Below, one piece after another: positions 6,041-12,337 of a DNA stretch of 12,337 nucleotides. Position 1 is the first letter of the stretch. Every line of letters begins with the position of its first letter. Source of the stretch: JBJXGF01 sp046153015 (GTDB lineage: Bacteria; Actinomycetota; Acidimicrobiia; Acidimicrobiales; CAIXPF01); NCBI GenBank assembly GCA_046153015.1, contig JBJXGF010000159.1, forward strand, positions 1 to 12,337. Direction: 5' to 3'. The position numbers and the translations under genes were made by a program. Below the pieces are notes generated by a model, which was not told the DNA's origin, ran no database searches, and was given only the letters and a program-made list of their open reading frames with translations.

Positions 6041-6823
6041 GTGACGAGCGCCCTGCGCCGGTACACGCCGCCGGCGGCGCTGTTGCTGGCCCTGCTCGCC
6101 GCCTGGGAGGCGGTGGTGCGCGTCCGCAACACCGCCCCCTACGTGCTGCCCGCGCCCAGCCGGATCTGGACTGCGTTCGTCGCCACCCGCCGGGTGCTGC
6201 CCGGCCACGTCCGCGCCACGCTGTTCGAGGCGGTGCTCGGCATCGGGCTCGGCGCCGCGGTGGGGGTGGCGCTCGCCGTCGTGGTCGTCCTGTGGCCGCT
6301 GGCCCGGCGGACGCTGTACCCGCTGCTGGTGGCGAGCCAGACGATCCCGATCATCGTGCTGGCGCCGCTGCTCGTGCTGTGGTTCGGCTTCGGCTACACG
6401 CCCAAGGTCGTGGTCGTGGTGCTCATCGTGTTCTTCCCGGTGGCGGTGTCCACCGCGGCGGGCCTGTCCGGCGTGGACCGCGAGCTCGTGGAGCTGGTGC
6501 GCAGCATGGGCGGCGGACGGCGGGCGGTGCTGCGCCTCGTGCTCCTGCCCGGCGCCATCCCCGCCTTTTTCGCCGGGCTGCAGATCTCCGCCGCGTATGC
6601 GGTGGCCGGCGCGGTGTTCGGCGAGCTGATCGGCGCCGAAGCGGGCCTGGGGCTGTTCATCTCCCGCTCGCAGCGGGCCTTCCGGGTGGACCAGGTGTTC
6701 GTCGGGGTGGCCGCCGTGGCCCTGCTCTCGATGGCGCTGTTCGGCGTCGTCCACGCCCTCGCCCGGCTCGCCTCGCCGTGGCGGTACATCGGCAACCAAG
6801 ACAACGGAAGGGAGACGCCATGA
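6041..6823 (+). CDS. thiX: ABC transporter permease for thiamine/pyrimidine precursor (ThiX-like)
   Basis: This 260-aa inner-membrane protein belongs to the BPD-type permease family, with about six hydrophobic segments (roughly 10-25, 62-85, 92-116, 121-141, 178-200, 218-242). The EAA loop that contacts the ATPase is ELVRSMGGGRRAVLRLVLLPG (151-171), with the conserved A/M-x-G spacing and final LP. Relatives serve the NMT1/nitrate/taurine transporter group; position between a riboswitch-controlled thiamine-binding protein and a ThiY-like binding protein indicates import of hydroxymethylpyrimidine or a related thiamine precursor. GTG 6041 is chosen because it starts the natural N-terminus 7 bp after the previous stop; the open frame reaches back inside that gene as shadow. 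Its TGA overlaps the next ATG (ATGA), implying coupling. Confidence 0.9.
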   Translation: MTSALRRYTPPAALLLALLAAWEAVVRVRNTAPYVLPAPSRIWTAFVATRRVLPGHVRATLFEAVLGIGLGAAVGVALAVVVVLWPLARRTLYPLLVASQTIPIIVLAPLLVLWFGFGYTPKVVVVVLIVFFPVAVSTAAGLSGVDRELVELVRSMGGGRRAVLRLVLLPGAIPAFFAGLQISAAYAVAGAVFGELIGAEAGLGLFISRSQRAFRVDQVFVGVAAVALLSMALFGVVHALARLASPWRYIGNQDNGRETP

Positions 6824-7833
6824 AGCGTCTGCTGCTCGTCGTCCTCACCGCGGCGGCTCTCGTCGGCGCGGCCTGCGGGAGCGACGCGTCCGAACCGAGC
6901 GCGTCCGGATCCAGCGGGAAGACGCAGACGGTCACGCTGGTGCTCGACTGGACGCCGAACACCAACCACAGCGGCTTCTACCTCGCCAAGGCGAAGGGCT
7001 GGTACGCCGAAGCCGGCCTCGACGTGAAGATCGTCGAGCCGGGCGAGTCGACCACCTCGCTGAACCAGCTCGCCGCCGGCAACGCCGAGTTCGCCGTGGG
7101 GGTGGCCGAGTCGCTGCTGCCGGCCCGCGCCGCCGGGGCCCCGGTGGTGTCGCTCGGAGCGATCATCCAGCACAACACCTCGAGCCTGCTCTCGCTCTCG
7201 AGCGACAACATCACGCGCCCGGCCGACCTCGCCGGCAAGACCTACGGCGGCTTCGGCGGCGAGCTCGAGACTGCGCTCGTGAAGCAGCTCGTGGCCTGCG
7301 ACGGCGGCGACCCCGAGCAGGTCCGCTTCGTGGAGGTCGGCAACGTGGACTACCGGGTGGGCCTCGAACGCGACGACTACGACTTCGTCTGGATCTTCGA
7401 CGGCTGGGACCTCGTCCGCCTGCGCGACCTGGAGAAGCTGGCCGTCGCCACGATCCCGTTCCGCCAGTGGACCCGGTGCATCCCCGACTGGTACACGCCG
7501 CTCGTGGCCACCAACGAGAAGACGATCGGCGCCGCGCCCGAGACCGTCCGGGCGTTCATGGCCGCCACCGCCCGGGGCTACGCCGCCGCGGCCGCCGACC
7601 CGGGCGCCGCCGCTGACGCCCTGCTCGCCGCCGCGCCCGAGCTCGACCGTGACCTCGTGACGAGGAGCGCCGCCTACCTCGCCGGCAAGTACGCGGAGGG
7701 TGCGCCTGCGTGGGGCGTTCAGGACCGCGCCGTGTGGGCCCGCTTCGAGGAGTTCCTCCGCGCCAGCGGGCTGCTCGACTCCCCGGTCGCGGTGGACAAG
7801 GCGTTCACCAACGACTTCCTGCCCAAGCAGTAA
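6820..7833 (+). CDS. thiY: NMT1/THI5-like substrate-binding lipoprotein (ThiY-like)
   Basis: This 337-aa extracellular lipoprotein captures the transported ligand. It starts with a short signal peptide (MKRLLLVVLTAAALVGAAC) whose cysteine, C19, is the likely lipidation site, followed by a Ser/Gly linker to about residue 36. The mature domain opens with LVLDWTPNTNHSGFYLAKAKG, the hallmark of the NMT1/THI5 family that binds formylaminopyrimidine or HMP-type pyrimidines. The CCCFC motif of yeast THI5 synthases is absent, as expected for a binding protein. ATG 6820 overlaps the permease TGA and has AAGGGAG nearby. Three cysteines remain in the protein (C19, one in QLVACDGG, one in WTRCIPDW). The ligand is inferred from the TPP riboswitch and neighbours; the family also includes binders of other small molecules. 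Lipidation would be by the Lgt encoded at 10475. Confidence 0.9.
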   Translation: MKRLLLVVLTAAALVGAACGSDASEPSASGSSGKTQTVTLVLDWTPNTNHSGFYLAKAKGWYAEAGLDVKIVEPGESTTSLNQLAAGNAEFAVGVAESLLPARAAGAPVVSLGAIIQHNTSSLLSLSSDNITRPADLAGKTYGGFGGELETALVKQLVACDGGDPEQVRFVEVGNVDYRVGLERDDYDFVWIFDGWDLVRLRDLEKLAVATIPFRQWTRCIPDWYTPLVATNEKTIGAAPETVRAFMAATARGYAAAAADPGAAADALLAAAPELDRDLVTRSAAYLAGKYAEGAPAWGVQDRAVWARFEEFLRASGLLDSPVAVDKAFTNDFLPKQ

Positions 7834-7840
7834 GCCCTCG

Positions 7841-8647
7841 GTGACGCTGCCGGCCCTGGCCGTGGAGGGCCTCGTCCACCGCTTTGCCGGGCCGCCCCCG
7901 GTGGCGGTGCTCGACGGGGTGTCGTTCCGGGTGCCCGCCGGGGGCTTCGCCAGCCTCGTCGGGCCCAGCGGATGCGGCAAGAGCACGGTGCTGCGGGTGC
8001 TGGCCGGGCTGCTGGCGCCCGACGCCGGCCGGGCCGAGGTGCACGGCGAGTCCACCATCGGCCGGCCCGGCCTCGTGGCCTACATGCCCCAGCGCGACCT
8101 GCTGCTGCCGTGGCGGCGGGCCCTCGACAACGCCACGCTCGGTGCGGAGGTGGGCGGCCTCGACCGGGCCGCCGCCCGCGCCCGGGCCCGTGAGCTGTTC
8201 GTGCGCTTCGGCCTCGGCGGCTTCGAGCGGGCCTGGCCGTCGCAGCTCTCGGGCGGCATGCGCCAGCGCCTGGCGCTGCTGCGCACGTTCCTGGCGGCGC
8301 GCCCGGTGATGCTGCTCGACGAGCCCTTCGGCGCCCTCGACGCGATCACCCGCCGGGAGATGCACGGCTGGCTGGAGGAGCTGTGGCTGGCCGACGCCGC
8401 CGCCGGCGCCGCGCGCCGGACCACGCTGTTCGTGACCCACGACGTGGAGGAGGCCCTGCTGCTCTCCGACGAGGTGCACGTGGTCTCCTCCCGGCCCGGC
8501 CGCATCGCCGATTCGGTGGTCTCCCCCTTCCCCCGCCCCCGGCCCCGGGAGCTGGTCACGAGCGCGGAGTTCGTCGAGCGCAAGGCCCGGCTGCTCGCCG
8601 CTCTCGACAAGGCCAGCGGGCCCCCGCCGCCGAGCGCCGGCCGGTAA
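7841..8647 (+). CDS. thiZ: ABC transporter ATPase for thiamine/pyrimidine precursor (ThiZ-like)
   Basis: This 268-aa cytoplasmic ATPase powers the importer. All key motifs are present: Walker A GPSGCGKST (41-49), Q-loop MPQRD (Q84), signature LSGGMRQR (136-143), Walker B VMLLDEPFGALD (156-167) and switch histidine THD (H200). It resembles SsuB/TauB/ThiZ ATPases. The C-terminus is proline-rich (GPPPPSAGR), a lineage detail. GTG 7841 lies 7 bp after the binding-protein stop; the frame is open further upstream but only as out-of-frame sequence inside that gene. No Shine-Dalgarno site is evident, so translation may depend on the upstream gene. With the three preceding genes it completes a full importer under one riboswitch. 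The next gene begins 10 bp later and may or may not be co-transcribed. Confidence 0.92.
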   Translation: MTLPALAVEGLVHRFAGPPPVAVLDGVSFRVPAGGFASLVGPSGCGKSTVLRVLAGLLAPDAGRAEVHGESTIGRPGLVAYMPQRDLLLPWRRALDNATLGAEVGGLDRAAARARARELFVRFGLGGFERAWPSQLSGGMRQRLALLRTFLAARPVMLLDEPFGALDAITRREMHGWLEELWLADAAAGAARRTTLFVTHDVEEALLLSDEVHVVSSRPGRIADSVVSPFPRPRPRELVTSAEFVERKARLLAALDKASGPPPPSAGR

Positions 8648-8650
8648 CCT
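8645..8650 (+). promoter_or_regulatory. -10-like box overlapping the thiZ stop codon
   Basis: TAACCT contains the TAA stop of the ATPase gene and ends seven bases before GTG 8658. That is leaderless geometry and would let the acyl-CoA dehydrogenase escape riboswitch control. A similar box (TAGCGT, 4284-4289) overlaps the thioesterase stop ahead of ATG 4299. Confidence 0.3.
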
Positions 8651-8657
8651 CGCGCGG

Positions 8658-10466
8658 GTGACCGACTACGCCGCGCCGCTCCACGACATCGCGTTCGTCC
8701 TGAACAATGTGGTCGGCCTGCCCGACCTTGCGCGCCTCCCCGAGTTCGCCCACGCCGACCCGGCCACCGTGCAGGGCGTGCTCGAGGAGTGCGGCCGCTT
8801 CATGGCCGAGGTGGTCGCCCCCACCAACCGCGAGGGCGACCTCGAGGGCAGCGTGCGCCAGCCCGACGGCTCGGTGCGCACGCCCGCCGGGTTCGGCCCC
8901 GCCTACCAGCGCTACGTCGAGGCCGGCTGGGGGGCCGTGTCGTTCCCGCCCGAGTACGGCGGCGGCGGGTTCCCCTGGCTCGTCGGCATCGTGCTCCAGG
9001 AGATGCTCACCTCGGCCAACATGGCCTTCTCGCTGTGCCCGCTCCTCACCCAGGGCGCCATCGACGCGCTGCTGCACCACGGCAGCGAGGAGCAGCGCGA
9101 GACCTACCTCGCCAAGATGGTGACCGGCGAGTGGACCGGCACGATGAACCTCACCGAGCCCCAGGCCGGCTCCGACGTGGGGGCGCTCACCACCCGGGCC
9201 GTGCGCGCCGAGGACGGCACGTACCGCATCACCGGCACGAAGATCTTCATCACCTACGGCGAGCACGACCTCACCGAGCAGATCGTGCACCTGGTGCTGG
9301 CCCGCACCCCCGGTGCGCCGCCGGGCACCAAGGGCATCAGCTGCTTCATCGTCCCCAAGTTCCTGCTCGACGCCGACGGCCGGCCCGGCGCCCGCAACGA
9401 CGTCACCTGCGTGTCGATCGAGCACAAGCTCGGCATCCACGCCAGCCCCACCTGCGTGCTCTCCTACGGCGACCGGGGCGAGGGCGCGGTCGGCTACCTG
9501 ATCGGCGAAGAGAACCAGGGCATGCGGTACATGTTCACGATGATGAACAACGCCCGGCTCTCGGTGGGCCTCGAGGGCCTCGCGGTGGGGGAGCGGGCCT
9601 ACCAGCACGCGCTGGCCTACGCCCAGGAGCGCCGCCAGGGCCGAACCGTCGGCGCCCCCGCCGGGGAGAGCTCGCCGATCATCGAGCACCCCGACGTGCG
9701 GCGCATGCTGCTCACGATGAAGGCCTACGTGGAGGCGCTGCGCTGCCTCATCTACCAGAACGCCGCGGCGATCGACTGGGCCAAGCACCACCCCGACGCC
9801 GACGAGCGGGCCCGGCGCCAGGAGCGGACCGATCTGCTCACCCCGATCTCGAAGGCGTTCGGCACCGACATCGGGGTCGAGGTCGCCTCGCTCGGCGTGC
9901 AGGTGCACGGGGGCATGGGCTTCATCGAGGAGACCGGCGCCGCGCAGCACTACCGGGACATTCGCATCGCCCCCATCTACGAGGGCACCAACGGCATCCA
10001 GGCGGCCGATCTGGTGGGGCGCAAGCTGCCGATGCGGGGCGGCCAGGCTGCGCTCGACCTGCTGGCGGAGGTGCGGGAAACGGTCGGCGAGCTGACCGCC
10101 GCCGGCGGGGAGCTGGAAGAGGTGGCCGGCCGCCTCGCCGCCCAGGTCGACGCGCTGGTCCAGGCCACCGAGTGGGCGCTGACCCGCGGTCTCGCCGACC
10201 CCAACGACGCGCTGGCCGCCAGCACCCCGCTGCTGCGCATGTGGGGCCTGGTGCTCGGCGGGTGGCAGCTCGCCCGCTCGGCGCTGGCCGCCCGGCGCCT
10301 GCTCGAGGCGGGCGAAGGCGACGCCGGCATGCTCACCGCCAAGATCGACACCGCCCGCTTCTACTGCTCGCAGCTCCTGCCCCAGGCCGGCGGGCTGCTG
10401 GGCGCGGTCACCGCCGGCGCCGGTCAGCTCTACGCCATCGAGCCCAAGTACCTGGCCGGCGGGTAG
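8658..10466 (+). CDS. Acyl-CoA dehydrogenase with C-terminal extension (long FadE/DmdC-type)
   Basis: At 602 aa this is the large type of acyl-CoA dehydrogenase, with a further C-terminal helical domain (about 470-600), as in FadE5- and DmdC-like proteins. Motifs: AVSFPPEYGGGGFPW, TEPQAGSDVG (166-175, flavin loop), KIFITYGEHDL, VSIEHKLGIHASPTCVLSYGD, QVHGGMGFIEETGAAQHYRD, and IYEGTNGIQA with E442 as the expected catalytic base. It oxidises an acyl-CoA with FAD and passes electrons to ETF. The substrate may be a medium or long acyl chain or methylthiopropionyl-CoA; sequence alone does not decide. GTG 8658 gives the usual N-terminus (TDYAAPLHDIAFVLN) and follows thiZ by 10 bp. The lgt gene starts 8 bp after its stop. 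Confidence 0.92.
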   Translation: MTDYAAPLHDIAFVLNNVVGLPDLARLPEFAHADPATVQGVLEECGRFMAEVVAPTNREGDLEGSVRQPDGSVRTPAGFGPAYQRYVEAGWGAVSFPPEYGGGGFPWLVGIVLQEMLTSANMAFSLCPLLTQGAIDALLHHGSEEQRETYLAKMVTGEWTGTMNLTEPQAGSDVGALTTRAVRAEDGTYRITGTKIFITYGEHDLTEQIVHLVLARTPGAPPGTKGISCFIVPKFLLDADGRPGARNDVTCVSIEHKLGIHASPTCVLSYGDRGEGAVGYLIGEENQGMRYMFTMMNNARLSVGLEGLAVGERAYQHALAYAQERRQGRTVGAPAGESSPIIEHPDVRRMLLTMKAYVEALRCLIYQNAAAIDWAKHHPDADERARRQERTDLLTPISKAFGTDIGVEVASLGVQVHGGMGFIEETGAAQHYRDIRIAPIYEGTNGIQAADLVGRKLPMRGGQAALDLLAEVRETVGELTAAGGELEEVAGRLAAQVDALVQATEWALTRGLADPNDALAASTPLLRMWGLVLGGWQLARSALAARRLLEAGEGDAGMLTAKIDTARFYCSQLLPQAGGLLGAVTAGAGQLYAIEPKYLAGG

Positions 10467-10474
10467 CGGCGGTC

Positions 10475-11455
10475 GTGGTCGGCTACATCCCGAGCCCCTC
10501 GAGCGGGCGCATCTCGCTCGGTCCGATCAACCTCACCGCCTACGGGCTGATGATCGCGCTGGGCGTGCTCGCCGCGGTCGAGCTGGCCCGGCGCCGCCTC
10601 GCCGCCCGGGGCGGCAACCCCGACGACATCTCGGCCATCGCCCTCTGGGCGGTCCCCGCTGGGCTGCTCGGCGCCCGGCTCTACCACGTGATCACCGACT
10701 GGCGGCGCTTCCAGGGCCGCTGGGGAGACGTGGTGAAGATCTGGGAGGGCGGCCTCGGCATCCCCGGGGGCCTGGCCGCCGGGGTCGCGGTCGGGCTGCT
10801 GGTGGCCCGCTCCCGCGGCCTCAACATGAGGCCGGCGCTCGACGTGTGCGCGCCAGCCATCCCCCTCGCGCAGGCCATCGCCCGCTGGGGCAACTGGTGG
10901 AACCAGGAGCTCTTCGGCCGGCCCACCACGTTGCCCTGGGCGCTGAAGATCGACCCCGAGAACGTGCCCGCCGGCTACGAGGACTACGGCCTGTTCCACC
11001 CGACGTTCCTCTACGAGTCGCTCTGGAACCTCGGCCTCGTGGGCCTGTTGCTCGGGCTCGAGCGCCGCCGCCGGCTGGCGCCCGGGCAGCTGTTCGCGGT
11101 GTACGTGGGCGGCTACGGCCTCGGGCGGCTGTGGGTGGAGTCGCTGCGCATCGACCCGGCCTCCCACCTGGGGCCGCTGCGGGTGAACCTGTGGATGAGC
11201 ATGCTGCTGATCGTGGGCGGCGCGGCGGCGTTCGTGCTGCTCGGCCGGCGCTCAGGGTCCGGCGCGCTCTACGCCGCCGGCGGACCAGCCGCCGTCGGCG
11301 AAGCGGGCGATGAGGGCGTCGGCGAGGCGGGGCCAGGCGTCGATCGCCCAGGGGCCGAAGCCGATGCCGGTGAGCACCACGAGGGCAAGGCCGAGGTCGG
11401 GGTCGGCCCACAGGAACGACCCCCCGCGCCCGAAGTGCCCGAAGGTTCGGGGTGA
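10475..11455 (+). CDS. lgt: Prolipoprotein diacylglyceryl transferase, with an overlapping C-terminal tail
   Basis: Lgt is a membrane enzyme that transfers diacylglycerol to the lipobox cysteine of prolipoproteins. The protein is 326 aa. The Lgt signature is ARWGNWWNQELFGRP (136-150), with R137, N140 and E145 matching essential residues; HPTFLYESLWNLG (175-187) and GYGLGRLWVESLRID (213-227) are also present. The E. coli His103 region reads GGLGIPGG (92-99), without the histidine, as I recall for other actinobacterial Lgt. Hydrophobic segments cover the first ~255 residues. From residue 260 the tail is Gly/Ala/Glu-rich and antisense to the 3' end of the beta-lactamase gene (204 bp), so it is probably not under Lgt-specific selection. 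GTG 10475 gives the family N-terminus (GYIPSPSSGRISLGPINLTAYG). Confidence 0.93.
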   Translation: MVGYIPSPSSGRISLGPINLTAYGLMIALGVLAAVELARRRLAARGGNPDDISAIALWAVPAGLLGARLYHVITDWRRFQGRWGDVVKIWEGGLGIPGGLAAGVAVGLLVARSRGLNMRPALDVCAPAIPLAQAIARWGNWWNQELFGRPTTLPWALKIDPENVPAGYEDYGLFHPTFLYESLWNLGLVGLLLGLERRRRLAPGQLFAVYVGGYGLGRLWVESLRIDPASHLGPLRVNLWMSMLLIVGGAAAFVLLGRRSGSGALYAAGGPAAVGEAGDEGVGEAGPGVDRPGAEADAGEHHEGKAEVGVGPQERPPAPEVPEGSG

Positions 11456-12169
11456 GTTCGTCGCCCCGGTCCAGTGCGGCGCCTTTGCGCCCTTGATCTC
11501 GAAGCCGAGGCCCCACGGGCAGGGCCGCTGCGGCCCGAAGCCGGGCAGCACGCCGTCCAGCTCGCCGAACGCGGGGCTCGTGGCCCGGCGCAGCGTCTCG
11601 GGCGCCAGCAGGGTGGGGGCGAGCAGCTCGCGGGCCACGAGCAGCAGGTCCGCCGCCGTGCCCACCGCGCCGTGGGCGGGGGAGCCGCGGAGCGCGGTGG
11701 CGGTGAGGCCGAGCGGCGCCAGCACCCCTTCGGCCAGGTAGTCGGCGAAGGCCAGGCCGCTGCGCGTCTCCACGTGGCCGGCGGCCAGCTCGAAGCCGTA
11801 GTTGGAATAGATCCGCCGGGCGCCCACCCGGGCGAGCGGCGGGCCGGCCTCGGGGCCGAGGCCCGAGGCGTGCGCCAGCAGGTGCGCCAGCGTGGCGCCG
11901 GGCGGGCCGACCAGGTCGTCGAGGCCGACCGTGCCCTCCTCCACCGCCACCAGCACGGCCAACGCGCTCAGCAGCTTGGTGACCGACGCCAGCTCGAAGG
12001 AACGGTCGAGCTCGCCCAGGGTCACGAGCGTCCGCGAGGCCGACGTGAGCGCCAGCGCCACGGGGCCGGCCGGCCAGTCGTCCACCACCTGCTCCAGGTA
12101 GGTCATGCGCGCCCGTTCGCCGGCCCCAGCTGCCACTTCGACATGCAGTTCGTCATAGACGCGACTCAT
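11252..12169 (-). CDS. Serine beta-lactamase-family hydrolase (class C / esterase-like)
   Basis: This 305-aa protein has the three motifs of the serine beta-lactamase/DD-peptidase superfamily: SVTK (62-65, nucleophile S62 and K65), YSN (121-123), and HFG (245-247) in place of KTG. HxG is usual in the family branch that includes many esterases and peptidases, so antibiotic hydrolysis should not be assumed. No signal peptide is visible, suggesting a cytoplasmic enzyme. ATG 12169 is the first start; ATG 12106 (MTYLEQVVDDWPAG) is a credible alternative, because the first 21 residues are not family-like. The first start is the spacer of a 9-bp inverted repeat. The last ~68 codons overlap lgt in the opposite direction, and the HxG motif lies within the overlap. 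Confidence 0.88.
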   Translation of the reverse strand: MSRVYDELHVEVAAGAGERARMTYLEQVVDDWPAGPVALALTSASRTLVTLGELDRSFELASVTKLLSALAVLVAVEEGTVGLDDLVGPPGATLAHLLAHASGLGPEAGPPLARVGARRIYSNYGFELAAGHVETRSGLAFADYLAEGVLAPLGLTATALRGSPAHGAVGTAADLLLVARELLAPTLLAPETLRRATSPAFGELDGVLPGFGPQRPCPWGLGFEIKGAKAPHWTGATNSPRTFGHFGRGGSFLWADPDLGLALVVLTGIGFGPWAIDAWPRLADALIARFADGGWSAGGVERAGP

Positions 12170-12178
12170 AGTCGCGAC
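12158..12178. promoter_or_regulatory. Inverted repeat centred on the beta-lactamase start codon
   Basis: GACGCGACT (12158-12166) and AGTCGCGAC (12170-12178) are inverted partners with one mismatch. The 3-nt spacer is exactly the CAT, that is, the ATG of the minus-strand gene. In RNA this is a hairpin with AUG as its loop; in DNA it could be an operator. It lies in the 60-bp divergent gap with the plus-strand gene at 12230. Confidence 0.5.
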
Positions 12179-12214
12179 GTACCGACCGACAGGTTAGGCG
12201 GCTTACCGAGCAAC

Positions 12215-12220
12215 AGGAGG
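12215..12220 (+). promoter_or_regulatory. Strong ribosome binding site for the right-edge gene
   Basis: AGGAGG lies nine bases before GTG 12230. It is one of few clear Shine-Dalgarno sites in this window and fixes the start of the partial gene. The rest of 12179-12229 shows no promoter I can support. Confidence 0.7.
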
Positions 12221-12229
12221 GCCTGCTCC

Positions 12230-12337
12230 GTGACCACCAGCCCCGCCGTCCGCCGTCCGCGCCGGCCGGCGCCCGTTCGCCTCGTCGGCGTCGTCGCGGC
12301 CGGCGTGCTCGCCGCCGCGATCGCGCTGGCCGGCGCC
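12230..12337 (+). CDS. N-terminus of a membrane-anchored or secreted protein, cut by the window edge
   Basis: Only 36 codons are present. They show a basic start (VTTSPAVRRPRRPAPVR) followed by a hydrophobic stretch (LVGVVAAGVLAAAIALAGA). This is a typical signal peptide or first transmembrane helix with positive residues inside. No lipobox cysteine is reached before the edge. The gene is divergent from the beta-lactamase-family gene. The function cannot be told from this fragment. Confidence 0.65.
   Translation, partial: MTTSPAVRRPRRPAPVRLVGVVAAGVLAAAIALAGA

Noticed and set aside
8556..9950. A 464-codon minus-strand frame opposite the large acyl-CoA dehydrogenase
   Set aside because: Composition is shadow-like and the opposite strand carries the conserved enzyme.
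1..12337. tRNA, rRNA or CRISPR features
   Set aside because: I saw no cloverleaf-like segment, no rRNA signature sequence and no regularly spaced direct repeats on either strand.

Overview
The window is about 12.3 kb of very GC-rich DNA from an actinobacterium. Several things point to a free-living high-GC lineage, perhaps Acidimicrobiia-like: a DUF222/13E12 HNH gene, an F420-type luciferase-like oxidoreductase, several fatty-acyl-CoA genes, frequent GTG starts, and start codons that sit 6-9 nt behind TANNNT boxes (leaderless-type promoters). The lineage is inferred from content only. No rRNA, tRNA, CRISPR array or transposase was seen.

Layout. (1) 1-1552 is the most irregular part. It holds a frameshifted DUF222/HNH endonuclease gene on the minus strand. 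The gene lies between two 28-bp inverted repeats that differ at two positions. The left copy contains the end and stop codon of the HNH gene. The right copy contains the end and stop codon of a 22-codon plus-strand mini-ORF that finishes with the same eight residues. (2) 1553-3447, minus strand: an F420-dependent-type LLM oxidoreductase coupled through an ATGA overlap to an extended SDR (epimerase/threonine-dehydrogenase-like). (3) 3486-5546, plus strand: a two-hotdog thioesterase-like protein and an acyl-CoA dehydrogenase, divergent from (2) across a 38-bp gap with a symmetric pair of promoter-like boxes. (4) 5549-8647, plus strand: a promoter-like pair, a clear TPP riboswitch, and a tight four-gene thiamine/pyrimidine uptake operon (MTH1187/YkoF-type thiamine-binding protein, ThiX-like permease, ThiY/NMT1-like lipoprotein, ThiZ-like ATPase). 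(5) 8658-11455, plus strand: a large acyl-CoA dehydrogenase and lgt, following with 8-10 bp gaps. (6) 11252-12169, minus strand: a serine beta-lactamase-family hydrolase, convergent with lgt and overlapping it by 204 bp. (7) From 12230: the start of a plus-strand membrane or secreted protein cut by the window edge.

The best-understood unit is (4): low TPP should raise synthesis of a pyrimidine/thiamine importer, and high TPP should lower it, probably at translation because no intrinsic terminator is visible. Lgt (5) would lipidate lipoproteins such as the ThiY-like binding protein, although that does not show a dedicated link. The two acyl-CoA dehydrogenases, the thioesterase, the SDR and the LLM enzyme suggest lipid or acyl-CoA metabolism, substrates unknown. 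The places most worth checking are the HNH element with its paired ends, the lgt/beta-lactamase antisense overlap, and the 9-bp inverted repeat whose spacer is exactly the beta-lactamase start codon. I did not find a convincing new multi-gene defence or mobile system.
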